Below are positions 17,219 through 28,942 of a stretch of DNA of 64,000 nt, one piece after another. The stretch is from Gordonia effusa NBRC 100432 (GTDB lineage Bacteria > Actinomycetota > Actinomycetes > Mycobacteriales > Mycobacteriaceae): positions 1-64,000 of the forward strand of contig NZ_BAEH01000073.1 of NCBI RefSeq assembly GCF_000241305.1, read 5' to 3'. The stretch's first letter is position 1, and each line of letters opens with the position of its first letter. Both the position numbers and the translations under genes were made by a program. Under the pieces are notes generated by a model. It made no database searches. It saw nothing but the letters and a program-made list of their open reading frames with translations, and was not told where the DNA came from.

Positions 17219-18635
17219 CCTGCGCCGGGGCGCCGCTGCGTGTCATCACCCGCGCGACGAGCGCGCATGTCGCACCGATCGCCAGCCACCACAGTCCGGC
17301 ACCGGGCAGGCCGCCGCGGGCGAGCATGAGGATCGCTAGCCCCGTCACCATCAGGAGCGCCCACACGACGGCGTCACGCACCGGACTCGCCACGCGATTA
17401 CGCGCGTCATCCCACCAACGAAGCGGTCTGTTCTCCAACCGGGACAACGCGCCGATCACTGGGATCATCGTCAGAAGCAGTAGAGCGGTCTCGCCGACGA
17501 TGATCCAGCCGTAACCCGCGGTCGTACTTGATCGATCAAGTCCCAACACCATTCCCCCGCCGATGATCAGTGCCAACACCGGCAGGTGCCAGAGGTAAAG
17601 CGTCATCGCGCCGCGGTTTCCGAGGGCGACAAACCACCACACCCTGGGACGCGAAACAATACGCGCCAACACCTGCGCACCCGCTATAGCCAGGCAGCTC
17701 AGCACGACGGTGTGACCAGCGAGCAGCAGACTAGGCGGGGTCATGTTGGAGAATTGCTGGCCGGGGACGGTCACCAGGGAAACCTCATATGGCCCGGCGG
17801 CAACCAACACGATATTCACCGCCAACATTCCGAGGGCCACTCCGAAGGCGAGGATGGGGCGGATGAGTCGCTTCGCATAGCCGACGCCGAGTAGCGCGGG
17901 GATCATCCACACGGTCAGGTAATTGACGTATCCCCACTCTTGAGCCCGGGTAAACAACCGAAGTAGATCCATCACGGCGGTGGTCGCATAGCAGCCGAGA
18001 ATCGTGGCCACTAGCGTCGCGCCGTCAGCTATCCGCTGCATGAGCGGTACCACCGCGAGAATCATCAGATAGGCACCGAGAAACCAGAGAAGTTGGACCC
18101 CAAGCCGGGCCACGACGTCGACCATCGCCGAATCGCCCAGCACCACAAGCACTCCCAACACAGTCCCGACAGCGAGCAGGTACCAGAAGACCGGCCGCAA
18201 CAGCCGCTGAGTTCGGGTGAAAAGCCAGTGCCCGGCCGTATTCCGGCTGGGCCGCCACCCATAGGTCGACGCTGCGGCGCCGGCGAAGAAGAACAACGGC
18301 AAGATCTGGAGGAGCCACGTCGCGACTTGTAGAGCGGGTACATCGCCGAGGATATTTCCCAGCTCGACCCGCCCGTCGGTCACGCTGACTGTCAACATGA
18401 TCGAATGCCCGGCGATAACCACGATGAGCGAGACCAAGCGGAGCAGGTCGATGACCCGGTCCCGTCCCGGACCGGTAAGCGCGTCGAGGCGGGCCGCGGT
18501 CATTCGCAGTCGGGCGTTGGGCAATTGCGGAGATGCGGCAAGGTGAGCCGACGGTAGTCGACGGATCTTCAGCGGCTTAGAAGTGGTGGCGTCGAACGGG
18601 ATCGACGTCGGGCGGGGCGCGGTTGACACGGTCAT
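17211..18635 (-). CDS. Acyltransferase-3 family integral membrane protein
   Basis: A 474-residue polytopic membrane protein of the acyltransferase 3 (OafA-like) family, which O-acylates sugars or other envelope molecules. After a cytoplasmic N-terminus of about 60 residues comes the family opening RVIDLLRLVSLIVVIAGHSIM, with the conserved His in the first membrane segment. About ten hydrophobic segments follow. LPLFFFAGAAASTYGW in the third segment is also typical. The substrate is unknown. It stands alone between pheST and vapBC, convergent with nothing. Confidence 0.85.
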   Translation of the reverse strand: MTVSTAPRPTSIPFDATTSKPLKIRRLPSAHLAASPQLPNARLRMTAARLDALTGPGRDRVIDLLRLVSLIVVIAGHSIMLTVSVTDGRVELGNILGDVPALQVATWLLQILPLFFFAGAAASTYGWRPSRNTAGHWLFTRTQRLLRPVFWYLLAVGTVLGVLVVLGDSAMVDVVARLGVQLLWFLGAYLMILAVVPLMQRIADGATLVATILGCYATTAVMDLLRLFTRAQEWGYVNYLTVWMIPALLGVGYAKRLIRPILAFGVALGMLAVNIVLVAAGPYEVSLVTVPGQQFSNMTPPSLLLAGHTVVLSCLAIAGAQVLARIVSRPRVWWFVALGNRGAMTLYLWHLPVLALIIGGGMVLGLDRSSTTAGYGWIIVGETALLLLTMIPVIGALSRLENRPLRWWDDARNRVASPVRDAVVWALLMVTGLAILMLARGGLPGAGLWWLAIGATCALVARVMTRSGAPAQVR

Positions 18636-18700
18636 ACGTCAAGCCTCGCGGGCGCGGCGACGCTGGAACTGAGCAGAACTACTTGGTCATGTACCGCGAA

Positions 18701-19132
18701 CTACGCGAGTTCGGGCGGAATTACCAGCGGAAGGTCGAATCGCGCGAAATCGCGGTCCAAAGTGGCGATCTTGCCGCCGAGCTCGAGAGTAAGTGCCGCA
18801 AGGTAAGCGTCATTGGTGAGATTTCCCGCGGTTCCGGCACCTTCGAGTAGCCCTCGCATGAGTTCGAAATGACGCGGGCCGGGCTCGGGGGTGCTCACAT
18901 TCGGCAGCGCGAGCCAAGAATCAATGACTCCCAACGCCTGAGTGGGCTCCAACGGTGTCGCAAAGATCCGCTGATGAGTGGTCACTCGGATGAACGCGAG
19001 CAGACTCACCCACGGGAGACCAACCGGGCGCCCGGACGAAAGTTCATCGATCAGCCAACTCTTACATCGATTCTGTTGCGCCGCATCATTATTCACCGTG
19101 TAGATGAGAATATTGGCGTCGACCAGGATCAT
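18701..19132 (-). CDS. vapC: VapC-type PIN-domain ribonuclease toxin
   Basis: A 143-residue PIN-domain protein, probable toxin of a type II toxin-antitoxin pair. It opens MILVDANILIY, giving the first acidic metal ligand (Asp5). The C-terminal acidic residues are in TNDAYLAAL and ATLDRDF. The usual second-position Glu is replaced in LPWVSLLAFIRV, as in the mycobacterial PIN subgroup recognised as TIGR00028. The start overlaps the antitoxin stop by 4 bp (ATGA). The RNA target cannot be predicted. Confidence 0.88.
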   Translation of the reverse strand: MILVDANILIYTVNNDAAQQNRCKSWLIDELSSGRPVGLPWVSLLAFIRVTTHQRIFATPLEPTQALGVIDSWLALPNVSTPEPGPRHFELMRGLLEGAGTAGNLTNDAYLAALTLELGGKIATLDRDFARFDLPLVIPPELA

Positions 19133-19389
19133 CGACCCTGTTCCAGCTTGCGAGCGATCTCTTCGTCTTCCAACTCCCCCGCCAACGCCAGCGCATGCGT
19201 CAGATCGACCCGTGCTCGACCCATGGAGTAGGTCGGGAAGGTGATATCGCGATTCTTGGTAGGCGGCTTGGCAAGTCCAGCGCGAATAGCGTCGTTGACC
19301 GCATCCTTGAAGGTAATGCCACGCTCACTCATCGCCCTGCGCAGCAAGGTCTCCACATCGCGGTCGAGAGTGATGGTCGTGCGTCGCAT
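19129..19389 (-). CDS. vapB: VapB-type ribbon-helix-helix antitoxin
   Basis: An 86-residue antitoxin with an N-terminal ribbon-helix-helix motif (MRRTTITLDRDVETLLRRAM). The C-terminal tail is acidic and would wrap the toxin (LEDEEIARKLEQ). I choose ATG 19389 rather than 19419: the RRTTITLD strand is the conserved beginning, and TAAACT (19400-19395, minus strand) lies 5 bases before this ATG, suggesting a leaderless message. It overlaps vapC by 4 bp. Confidence 0.85.
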   Translation of the reverse strand: MRRTTITLDRDVETLLRRAMSERGITFKDAVNDAIRAGLAKPPTKNRDITFPTYSMGRARVDLTHALALAGELEDEEIARKLEQGR

Positions 19390-19419
19390 ACTTGAGTTTA
19401 GCATCATCGCGTCAAGCAT

Positions 19420-19437
19420 GAAGCATCATGATGCTTC
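19420..19437. promoter_or_regulatory. Perfect 18-bp palindrome upstream of vapBC
   Basis: GAAGCATCATGATGCTTC reads the same on both strands. It lies 31-48 bp upstream of the vapB start and overlaps the expected -35 region of the TAAACT promoter, the right place for VapBC autorepression. It also lies 8 bp beyond the end of the rRNA-methyltransferase-like gene, so a terminator role is possible, but no T-run follows. Confidence 0.65.
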
Positions 19438-19444
19438 GTTCGAG

Positions 19445-20278
19445 TTATCTCGCGAGGGCGACACTGCTCGCATAGAGACAGATTGCCGACGCCGCAGCCA
19501 GATTCAGGCTCTCCGCCCGTCCCCGGATCGGGATAGAAATGCGATGGTCGGCGCTCACCGCGACATCGTCGGACAAGCCGTGGGCCTCGTTGCCGAATAG
19601 CCACGCGGTCGGCCCGGCGAGAATTGTCGACGCGTCATCGAGGGTCAGCTCACCGTCAGCAGCGGTGGCGAGAATCGTCAGCCCGGCTGTCCGCACAGCG
19701 TCGAGTCCGGCGGCAATGTCTCGTTCGCGAATGACCGGCACATGAAAGATGCTGCCGGCGCTAGCGCGTACGCATTTGCCATTATGCGGATCGACACTGT
19801 CGCCGAGCAGAATCACCGCGTCGGCTCCCATCGCATCGGCGCAGCGGATTAGCGTTCCAGCGTTTCCCGGCTCGCGCATTTCGACGGCGATGGCCAAGAG
19901 CCGCGGCTGGGTACCGAGTAGTTCTCCCAAGTCGGCGTCTAGTGACGCGCAGACCGCGAAAACGCCTGGAGTCGTTGATGTTTCGGCCAGTTTGTCAGCA
20001 GCGCGCGGCGTCAACTGCAATACCTGAACACCGTCGTCGATGCCTCGGGCGATCAGATCGGCAAACCGGTCGATGTCGGCGTCACGGACCAGCAGGTGCG
20101 TCGCGCGGCCGGTGTCGAGGGCGGCGGTCACCGAGTTGGCACCTTCGACGAGGAATTCGCCCCGTTCTCGACGTACCGATGCGCGAGCCAGCTTGGCAAT
20201 CGAAACGACCCGCGAGGAGCGATCGGACAGCGGTTCGGCTGTCAGATACGCCCTCGCGGGTCGTGACTCTGAATTCAA
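19445..20278 (-). CDS. tsnR: TrmH/SpoU-family RNA 2'-O-methyltransferase
   Basis: SAM-dependent 2'-O-ribose methyltransferase with a SPOUT knot. All three SpoU motifs are present: EMREPGNAGTLIRCADA, LFGNEAHGL and IPIRGRAESLNLAAAS. An N-terminal substrate-binding domain precedes them. At 277 residues it matches Rv1644 (annotated tsnR), which also follows rplT. A TTG start one base after the rplT stop makes translational coupling likely. The symbol comes from the syntenic gene; the target is probably a 23S rRNA nucleotide but is not shown. Confidence 0.88.
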   Translation of the reverse strand: MNSESRPARAYLTAEPLSDRSSRVVSIAKLARASVRRERGEFLVEGANSVTAALDTGRATHLLVRDADIDRFADLIARGIDDGVQVLQLTPRAADKLAETSTTPGVFAVCASLDADLGELLGTQPRLLAIAVEMREPGNAGTLIRCADAMGADAVILLGDSVDPHNGKCVRASAGSIFHVPVIRERDIAAGLDAVRTAGLTILATAADGELTLDDASTILAGPTAWLFGNEAHGLSDDVAVSADHRISIPIRGRAESLNLAAASAICLYASSVALAR

Positions 20279-20279
20279 A

Positions 20280-20660
20280 TCAGGCGGCCGGCGCGTTCAC
20301 GTCGGCGGGCAGTGCCTTGCGAGCGACCTCGACGAGCGCGGTGAAGGCCGCGGCGTCGGTAACCGCGATGTCGGCGAGGACCTTGCGGTCCACCTCGACG
20401 CCAGCGGCCTTGAGGCCCTGGATGAAGCGGTTGTAGGTGATGTCGTTAGCACGGGCTGCAGCGTTGATGCGCTGGATCCAGAGCTTACGGAATTCGCCCT
20501 TGCGCGCACGGCGGTCGCGGTAGGCATAAGTCAACGAATGCAGCTGCTGCTCTTTAGCCTTGCGGTAGAGCCGCGAGCGCTGTCCGCGGTAACCCTTCGA
20601 TGCTTCGAGAGTTGCGCGGCGCTTCTTCTGGGCGTTTACGGCCCTTTTCACGCGTGCCAT
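20280..20660 (-). CDS. rplT: Ribosomal protein L20
   Basis: Large-subunit assembly protein, 126 residues, highly basic. It starts [15 protein letters not shown] and contains the conserved [18 protein letters not shown] and [16 protein letters not shown] segments. It is part of infC-rpmI-rplT, the standard bacterial order, where L20 often represses the operon by binding the leader mRNA. Confidence 0.99.
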   Translation of the reverse strand: MARVKRAVNAQKKRRATLEASKGYRGQRSRLYRKAKEQQLHSLTYAYRDRRARKGEFRKLWIQRINAAARANDITYNRFIQGLKAAGVEVDRKVLADIAVTDAAAFTALVEVARKALPADVNAPAA

Positions 20661-20700
20661 GTTGTTAGTCCTTTACTTCAAGTCGTGTGGGAAAGAGTGA

Positions 20701-20895
20701 TCAGCGGTTGAGCAGGCGCTTGATACGCGGTGCGTCGTTCTCGCTGACGACGGCAACGCCGTCCAGACGCCGGGTGCGGCGTGACGACTTGTGCTCGAGG
20801 AGGTGGCGGCGGTTGGCCTTCTGGCGCACGATCTTGCCGCTGCCGGTCACCTTGAATCGCTTCGCGGTGCCCTTGTGAGTCTTGCTCTTTGGCAT
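20701..20895 (-). CDS. rpmI: Ribosomal protein L35
   Basis: A 64-residue basic ribosomal protein beginning [20 protein letters not shown], the family start. The frame is open 48 bp further upstream but that part is not conserved. An AAAAGGAA Shine-Dalgarno lies close before the ATG. It lies between infC and rplT. Confidence 0.98.
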   Translation of the reverse strand: MPKSKTHKGTAKRFKVTGSGKIVRQKANRRHLLEHKSSRRTRRLDGVAVVSENDAPRIKRLLNR

Positions 20896-20999
20896 GGTGA
20901 GTTCCTTTTCGTCAACGGCTTCGAATAAACCTCGGCCGTTCATGCTTACTGTGCAGCTCCCCTATGGAGACCTGCGATTGGTCTATAAGTCTTGGCGCG

Positions 21000-21581
<582 letters not shown>

Positions 21582-21620
21582 GGGGCCTCCTAATTCAATA
21601 CGTACAGGTCTGGCTGCCCG

Positions 21621-21682
21621 GCGCCGGGAGCGCGCGAGCGGGCCGTGGCTACTCGAGCGCCGGGAGCGCGCGAGCGGGCCGT
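21621..21682. repeat. Exact 26-bp direct repeat in the infC leader
   Basis: A GC-rich 26-mer beginning GCGCCGGGAGCGCGCGAGCG occurs at 21621-21646 and 21657-21682, a 36-bp period. Only two copies are present. It lies in the 390-bp gap between infC and the divergent DUF1844 gene, in what would be the infC mRNA leader. Confidence 0.7.
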
Positions 21683-21729
21683 TTCACGACCACACCAAGC
21701 CCGAAAGGGGAACTCACCTCAGCAAAGAA

Positions 21730-21765
21730 CCCCGTCGACGATACGCTTTCGCGTGCGCCACGGGG
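21730..21765 (-). promoter_or_regulatory. Candidate structured leader hairpin of infC-rpmI-rplT
   Basis: CCCCGT (21730-21735) pairs with ACGGGG (21760-21765), and inside it ACGC-TTTC-GCGT forms a second stem. L20 and IF-3 operons are commonly controlled by leader RNA structure. This hairpin, about 150-190 bases before infC, is a candidate; I recognise no known leader class. Confidence 0.35.
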
Positions 21766-21973
21766 CTCCGAAACCGACCGATCCATCCAGGTCTCGCCGC
21801 AGCCACAATGGACAACGCCGAACCCGCGCAATTGCTTCCCAACTGGGAGAATTGCCGTTGGACCGGACCGTGCAACTACGCCAGGCAAGCTGTGCGTCGA
21901 ACGGTGGGAGCGGAACTCCACTTGCGAACCCCGGCAAACACCAGGGCGGTCGTACTGTGGAAGTCTAACAGTC

Positions 21974-22345
21974 ATGAGTGAGAACTCCTATTCGGCTGCC
22001 CGCGGTGACGATGACGGGGTCGACGTCGATGACGTGCGTGACCTGGTCGATATCCCCGCAATCGAAGTCATCACTCGATCCATCGTGATGCTCATGAGTG
22101 CGGCAGCCGAGAAACTCGGTCTTGCCGAGGGTGCTTCAGACGACGTGATCGACCTCGACGAAGCGCGCAAACTTATCACCGCACTGGCCGGGATTGTCAC
22201 CGCCGCTCGCCCCGATCTCGGCATTCATGCCGCGCCGATCCGCGACGGACTCAAAGGACTACAACTCGCGTTCCGCGAAGCGAGTGCGCATCCCGACGAG
22301 CCCGGTGAAGGTCCCGGCGAGAAGTTGACGGGTCCAGTGCGATAG
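21974..22345 (+). CDS. DUF1844 domain protein
   Basis: A 123-residue soluble protein of the DUF1844 family, widely found next to infC in actinobacteria. The conserved core is the helical stretch from VITRSIVMLMSAAAEKLGL (about 33-51) to DLDEARKLITALAGIV. N- and C-terminal tails are acidic and low in complexity. Function is unknown. It diverges from infC across about 390 bp. M. tuberculosis has lysX (Rv1640c) in this neighbourhood; it is not present here. Confidence 0.85.
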   Translation: MSENSYSAARGDDDGVDVDDVRDLVDIPAIEVITRSIVMLMSAAAEKLGLAEGASDDVIDLDEARKLITALAGIVTAARPDLGIHAAPIRDGLKGLQLAFREASAHPDEPGEGPGEKLTGPVR

Positions 22346-22365
22346 CGCGGACTACGCTGGTTCTC

Positions 22366-22668
22366 ATGACTGACACTTCGGGCGACGGCCTCACCCCCGC
22401 GCAAACAGGCGACATCGTCGACGCCGAGGTCGTCATCAATCCGCAAGCCCTGGACCCCGCCCTCACCGCGACTCCGTACACAGAGTCGGGCGTGCCGACC
22501 TTCGATCATGTTCGCGACAAGATCGAGCAACGAGTGACGAGAGCCCTCGGCTCCGAAGAGCTTGCCAACGAGACGTCCGAAGGTCAGGCCGCCGACGAGT
22601 TGTACCGCAAGAACAAGGAAGCCGCGGCGTCAAAGCTGGCGGAAATCCGCAAGTCGATGGGCCAGTAG
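22366..22668 (+). CDS. Small conserved-looking hypothetical protein
   Basis: A 100-residue acidic, mainly helical protein without signal peptide or cysteine. I do not recognise the family. The C-terminal half (DHVRDKIEQRVTRALGSEELA to KLAEIRKSMGQ) could form an amphipathic helix or coiled coil. It lies 20 bp after the DUF1844 gene. It may have its own leaderless promoter: TACGCT ends 7 bases before the ATG. Codon pattern resembles its neighbours and supports coding. Confidence 0.65.
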   Translation: MTDTSGDGLTPAQTGDIVDAEVVINPQALDPALTATPYTESGVPTFDHVRDKIEQRVTRALGSEELANETSEGQAADELYRKNKEAAASKLAEIRKSMGQ

Positions 22669-22702
22669 CCTCGAAGCGGCCAATAGCTCTGCGGCCCAAC
22701 CC

Positions 22703-22768
22703 AATTCACCTCTTTACTCGTATTCACCTCGCCCGAAGCTGAGGTGAATACAAGTAAAGAGGTGAATT
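22703..22768. terminator. 28-bp inverted repeat between convergent genes
   Basis: Arms at 22703-22730 and 22741-22768 match over 28 bp with one mismatch, around a 10-base loop. The arm begins AATTCACCTCTTTACT and contains ATTCACCTC twice. It is AT-rich against GC-rich surroundings. It lies between the end of the plus-strand hypothetical gene and the end of uvrA, so a bidirectional terminator is plausible. There is no T-run, and the near-perfect length also suits a mobile repeat or protein-binding site. Confidence 0.6.
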
Positions 22769-22816
22769 TCTCGGCCAGGTCCGGCCGGACCAAACTCTGC
22801 CAGGCCCGCACCGCGC

Positions 22817-25675
<2,859 letters not shown>

Positions 25676-25717
25676 TGGATTCCTCACATATTCACGTTCG
25701 AGAATTCGTACGTATCC

Positions 25718-25740
25718 ACGATACCGAGGGGCACTGACAA
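25718..25740 (-). promoter_or_regulatory. PafBC/RecA-NDp type DNA-damage promoter of uvrA
   Basis: On the minus strand TTGTCAGTG (25740-25732), exactly 8 bases, then TATCGT (25723-25718). This is a full match to the mycobacterial RecA-NDp motif TTGTCRGTG-N8-TAnnnT, recognised by RNA polymerase with the PafBC activator. The expected start near 25711 leaves a short leader carrying the uvrA Shine-Dalgarno. The same bases contain the -35 of the divergent hydrolase gene. Confidence 0.85.
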
Positions 25741-25762
25741 GTAGAGATTCGCCGACTACCGT
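25734..25762 (+). promoter_or_regulatory. Promoter of the metallo-hydrolase gene
   Basis: CTGACA (25734-25739), 17 bases, then TACCGT (25757-25762), which ends 7 bases before the ATG at 25770, so the message would be leaderless or nearly so. The -35 lies inside the uvrA damage motif on the other strand, so the two promoters should compete. Confidence 0.55.
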
Positions 25763-25769
25763 GACCGGC

Positions 25770-26444
25770 ATGGCCAAAACCAGCTCTGCCCCACCAGCCC
25801 CACACGTCAACCTCGTCACCGACCATGCGACCATCACCGCGTTGTCCGTCGGGCCGATGGACAACAACGTCTACATCGTGACCTGCCGCGAGACCGGCGA
25901 CCAATTGCTGATCGATGCCGCCAACGACGCCGAGCACATCGAAAACCTACTCGCCGGCCTTCCCGGCCAGCTCAGGAGCATCTTCACCACGCACCAGCAC
26001 CCCGATCACGTGCAAGCGCTCGAGGCTATCAACACCGCCCATCCCGGTGTCCCGACCGCGGCCGGCCGCCACGACGCCGCGGCATTGCCGGTGGCACCCG
26101 ATGTCCTCGTAGACGACGGCGACACCATCACCGTCGGCAACCTCACGTTGAACGCCATCCATTTGGTCGGTCACACCCCCGGCTCGATCGCGCTCGCTTT
26201 CGCTGATACCGACGCCGATCACTCCCAGCCGCGCACACACCTGTTCACTGGCGACTGCCTGTTCCCCGGCGGCGTAGGCAAGACCTGGCGACCTGAGGAT
26301 TTCGTCACGCTGTACCGCGACGTCACCACCAAAATCTTCGACCGCTACCCCGACGACACCGAGGTCTACCCCGGCCACGGCGCCGGCACCACGCTCGGGG
26401 CCGAGCGCGGCTCCCTCGACGAATGGCGTCAACGCGGCTGGTGA
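25770..26444 (+). CDS. Metallo-beta-lactamase fold hydrolase (glyoxalase II-like)
   Basis: A 224-residue MBL-fold metal hydrolase, probably a cytoplasmic thioester or lactone hydrolase related to hydroxyacylglutathione hydrolase. The metal site THQHPDH is present, followed by [15 protein letters not shown] and the late His in YPGHGAGT. The start at 25770 is chosen from MAKTSSAPP and the promoter spacing; the frame is open further upstream over uvrA. M. tuberculosis has a similar gene (Rv1637c) beside uvrA. The substrate is unknown. Confidence 0.88.
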   Translation: MAKTSSAPPAPHVNLVTDHATITALSVGPMDNNVYIVTCRETGDQLLIDAANDAEHIENLLAGLPGQLRSIFTTHQHPDHVQALEAINTAHPGVPTAAGRHDAAALPVAPDVLVDDGDTITVGNLTLNAIHLVGHTPGSIALAFADTDADHSQPRTHLFTGDCLFPGGVGKTWRPEDFVTLYRDVTTKIFDRYPDDTEVYPGHGAGTTLGAERGSLDEWRQRGW

Positions 26445-26537
26445 GAACAACACACAAGTCGCTCTCGCCGTACACGCGTAAGATTGTTCGAGTCTCTTTC
26501 GCGATGGCATAGGCCGCCAGGAGGTTGTTGACCCACC

Positions 26538-28847
26538 GTGACGCATACGCGCCCCTCTTCCGGCGACGGCAGCATCGACCCGCGCATCACCGACGAGCAG
26601 ACCCACCTCGACGCCGTGTACGCGCGTCTCGATCGGATGCGCTCGACCGCCAAACGTCGCCTCTCCGACACCTTGCGCGAATCGGCGGACACGCCACAAG
26701 CACTCTCCGAACGTGAGTCCTATGAACGGCTCTATGTCGAGGACCTGGCGAAATTCGATGCCGCCGAACACAACTTATACTTCGGACGTCTCGACCTCGA
26801 CGATGGCGAGACCAGGCGCATCGGACGTATCGGCATCCTCGACGACGACGCCGCCGATTCGACCCTCCTCCTCGACTGGCGCGCTCCCCTGTCCCGACCG
26901 TTCTATCTCGCGACCCCCGCAGCCGCCGAGGGCGTCACCCGACGCAGGCATATCCGCACCCGCAACCGGGCGGTACGCGGACTATCGGACGAGGTCTTGG
27001 CCGCGGGCGAAGCACAGCTCGACGACCTGGGACACGGTGACGTTGTCAACGAGTCAGCGCTCGTCGCTGCCCTGAACGCGGCGCGCACCGGCGAGATGAC
27101 CGACATCGTGGAGACCATCCAGCGTGAACAAGACCTGATCATCCGCTCAACCCATCGCGGCATCAGCGTGGTGCAAGGAGGCCCGGGCACGGGTAAGACC
27201 GCCGTCGCACTGCACCGCGCCGCCTATCTTCTCTACACGCACCGCGAAATCCTTTCGCGCAGTGGAGTTTTGATTATCGGACCGAACGCCGAATTCTTGC
27301 GCTATATCGGCCAGGTGCTGCCGTCGCTCGGTGAGACCGGCGTCGTGTTGTCCACCGTCGGCGACCTGTTCCCCGGAATCTCGGCTCAGCACAACGACTC
27401 TCGCGAAACTCGCGCCATCAAAGGCGACCTCCGCATCCTCGACGTCCTCAAACGCACTGTCCGCGCACGACAGTCACTCCCCAAGCAACGGGTCGAGGTC
27501 AGATTCGACGGCTACCCGTTGTTCATCGACGCCGAGTTGGTCAAGGCCGCACGCGGCAAAGCGCGCGGTTCTCGACGCGCGCACAACCAAGCGCAATCGG
27601 TATTCCTACGCGCGGCATTGGACGGCCTGGCCGCGGCCCATGCGCGCACCATCGGTGCGAGCGTCCTGGACGGGTCACAAATGCTAACGTCATCCGATCT
27701 TGCCGACATTCGCGACGACCTCGGACGCGACGATGACATCCGCGCCGCCATCCTCGAGTTCTGGCCGTACCTTACCCCGCAGCGTCTGCTTACCGACCTG
27801 TTGAGCACGCCATCAGATATCCGACGGGCGACGCCGGGCTGGTCGGAGGCCGACCGAGCCGCACTGCATGACTCGACTATCGTCGCGCGAGATACGTTCT
27901 CCGACAGCGATATTCCTCTCATCGACGAGTTAGCCGAATTGATCGGCTACCAGACCGAAGACGCCAATGAGGCCGATAAGGCACGTTGGCGTCAGAAGCT
28001 GGCCGAAGCTCAAGACGCTCTCGATATCCTGACCGGCTCAGCGCCGCAGGACATCGAAGACGAACTCGATCCCGAGATTCTGATGGCCTATGACCTGATA
28101 GATGCCGAACAACTCGCGGCGCGTCAGGTGGAAACCAAGCGGATGACGACGGCCGAGCGAGCGTTTGAGGACCGCACGTGGACGTTTGGGCATGTCATCG
28201 TCGATGAGGCGCAGGAACTTTCGGCGATGGCGTGGCGAATGGTTATGCGGCGCATACCCAATCGATGGATGACGATCATCGGCGACACCGCGCAGACCAG
28301 TGATGTGGCTGGCACTACCTCGTGGCGAACAGTATTCGAGCCGTACGTCGCTAACCGCTGGCAGCTCCACGAGCTGACCGTCAACTATCGAACTCCGGCC
28401 GAAATAATGGAGTACGCGACCGAAGTTCTCGCCGACATCTCGACCTCGCTGCACGCACCGACGTCGTTGCGCAGCAATGGGATAAAACCACTTGCCCGCA
28501 AAGTTGACGCCGCGCAACGCATTTCGACAGCGATAGAGATAGCGCTGGAATCCGATTGGCCGGGGCTGACAGCGGTCATCGTTCCCGACGCGCTGCTCGA
28601 CGACGCGAGGGCCGCCCTGGATGCCGTGCCAGACTCGCCAGAGATCAAGGTGCACAGCGTCGTCGAGTGCAAGGGCCTCGAATTCGACAACATCATCGTC
28701 GTCGAACCTGCCGAACTCATCACCGAGTCACCGCGCGGCAACAACGATCTGTACGTGGCGTTGACCCGCGCTACTCAGCGTCTGGTGGTCGTTCACAGCC
28801 ATGAGTTGCCCCGGGCACTGGCGCAGATGCCGACGACTACCGCGTGA
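26538..28847 (+). CDS. helD: HelD-type RNA polymerase-associated helicase
   Basis: A 769-residue UvrD-like superfamily 1 ATPase of the HelD class, which binds RNA polymerase and removes it from DNA in stalled or drug-bound states. The N-terminal coiled-coil arm contains the conserved AEHNLYFGRLDL segment. Walker A is GPGTGKT at residues 215-221. Walker B is IVDEAQEL near 554-561, and LYVALTRATQRLVVVH near the end is the helicase motif VI. Some actinobacterial relatives (HelR) give rifamycin tolerance, but the rifamycin-associated element is not visible here. GTG start; AGGAGG lies a rather long 13 bases upstream. Confidence 0.9.
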   Translation: MTHTRPSSGDGSIDPRITDEQTHLDAVYARLDRMRSTAKRRLSDTLRESADTPQALSERESYERLYVEDLAKFDAAEHNLYFGRLDLDDGETRRIGRIGILDDDAADSTLLLDWRAPLSRPFYLATPAAAEGVTRRRHIRTRNRAVRGLSDEVLAAGEAQLDDLGHGDVVNESALVAALNAARTGEMTDIVETIQREQDLIIRSTHRGISVVQGGPGTGKTAVALHRAAYLLYTHREILSRSGVLIIGPNAEFLRYIGQVLPSLGETGVVLSTVGDLFPGISAQHNDSRETRAIKGDLRILDVLKRTVRARQSLPKQRVEVRFDGYPLFIDAELVKAARGKARGSRRAHNQAQSVFLRAALDGLAAAHARTIGASVLDGSQMLTSSDLADIRDDLGRDDDIRAAILEFWPYLTPQRLLTDLLSTPSDIRRATPGWSEADRAALHDSTIVARDTFSDSDIPLIDELAELIGYQTEDANEADKARWRQKLAEAQDALDILTGSAPQDIEDELDPEILMAYDLIDAEQLAARQVETKRMTTAERAFEDRTWTFGHVIVDEAQELSAMAWRMVMRRIPNRWMTIIGDTAQTSDVAGTTSWRTVFEPYVANRWQLHELTVNYRTPAEIMEYATEVLADISTSLHAPTSLRSNGIKPLARKVDAAQRISTAIEIALESDWPGLTAVIVPDALLDDARAALDAVPDSPEIKVHSVVECKGLEFDNIIVVEPAELITESPRGNNDLYVALTRATQRLVVVHSHELPRALAQMPTTTA

Positions 28848-28892
28848 AGTCCGCGAGGCCCAATAGCTTCAATGCCGACCGGGCATAAACAA

Positions 28893-28924
28893 AACACCAA
28901 CCCGGCCGCGGCCGGGTTGGTGTT
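28893..28924. terminator. Perfect 32-bp palindromic bidirectional terminator
   Basis: A perfect palindrome with half-site AACACCAACCCGGCCG forms a very stable hairpin in either RNA. It is flanked by AAACAA on the left and TTCTAT on the right, between convergent helD and the universal stress gene, whose stop is 18 bp away. A shared intrinsic terminator fits best. Confidence 0.85.
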
Positions 28925-28942
28925 CTATCTGAGTGCGTTCGA

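Noticed and set aside
21621-21682. CRISPR array
   Set aside because: Only two 26-bp copies with a 10-bp gap, no further units and no cas genes anywhere in the window.
26445-26537. Rifamycin-associated element upstream of helD
   Set aside because: I saw no long inverted repeat of the described type in this gap, so rifamycin induction is not supported.
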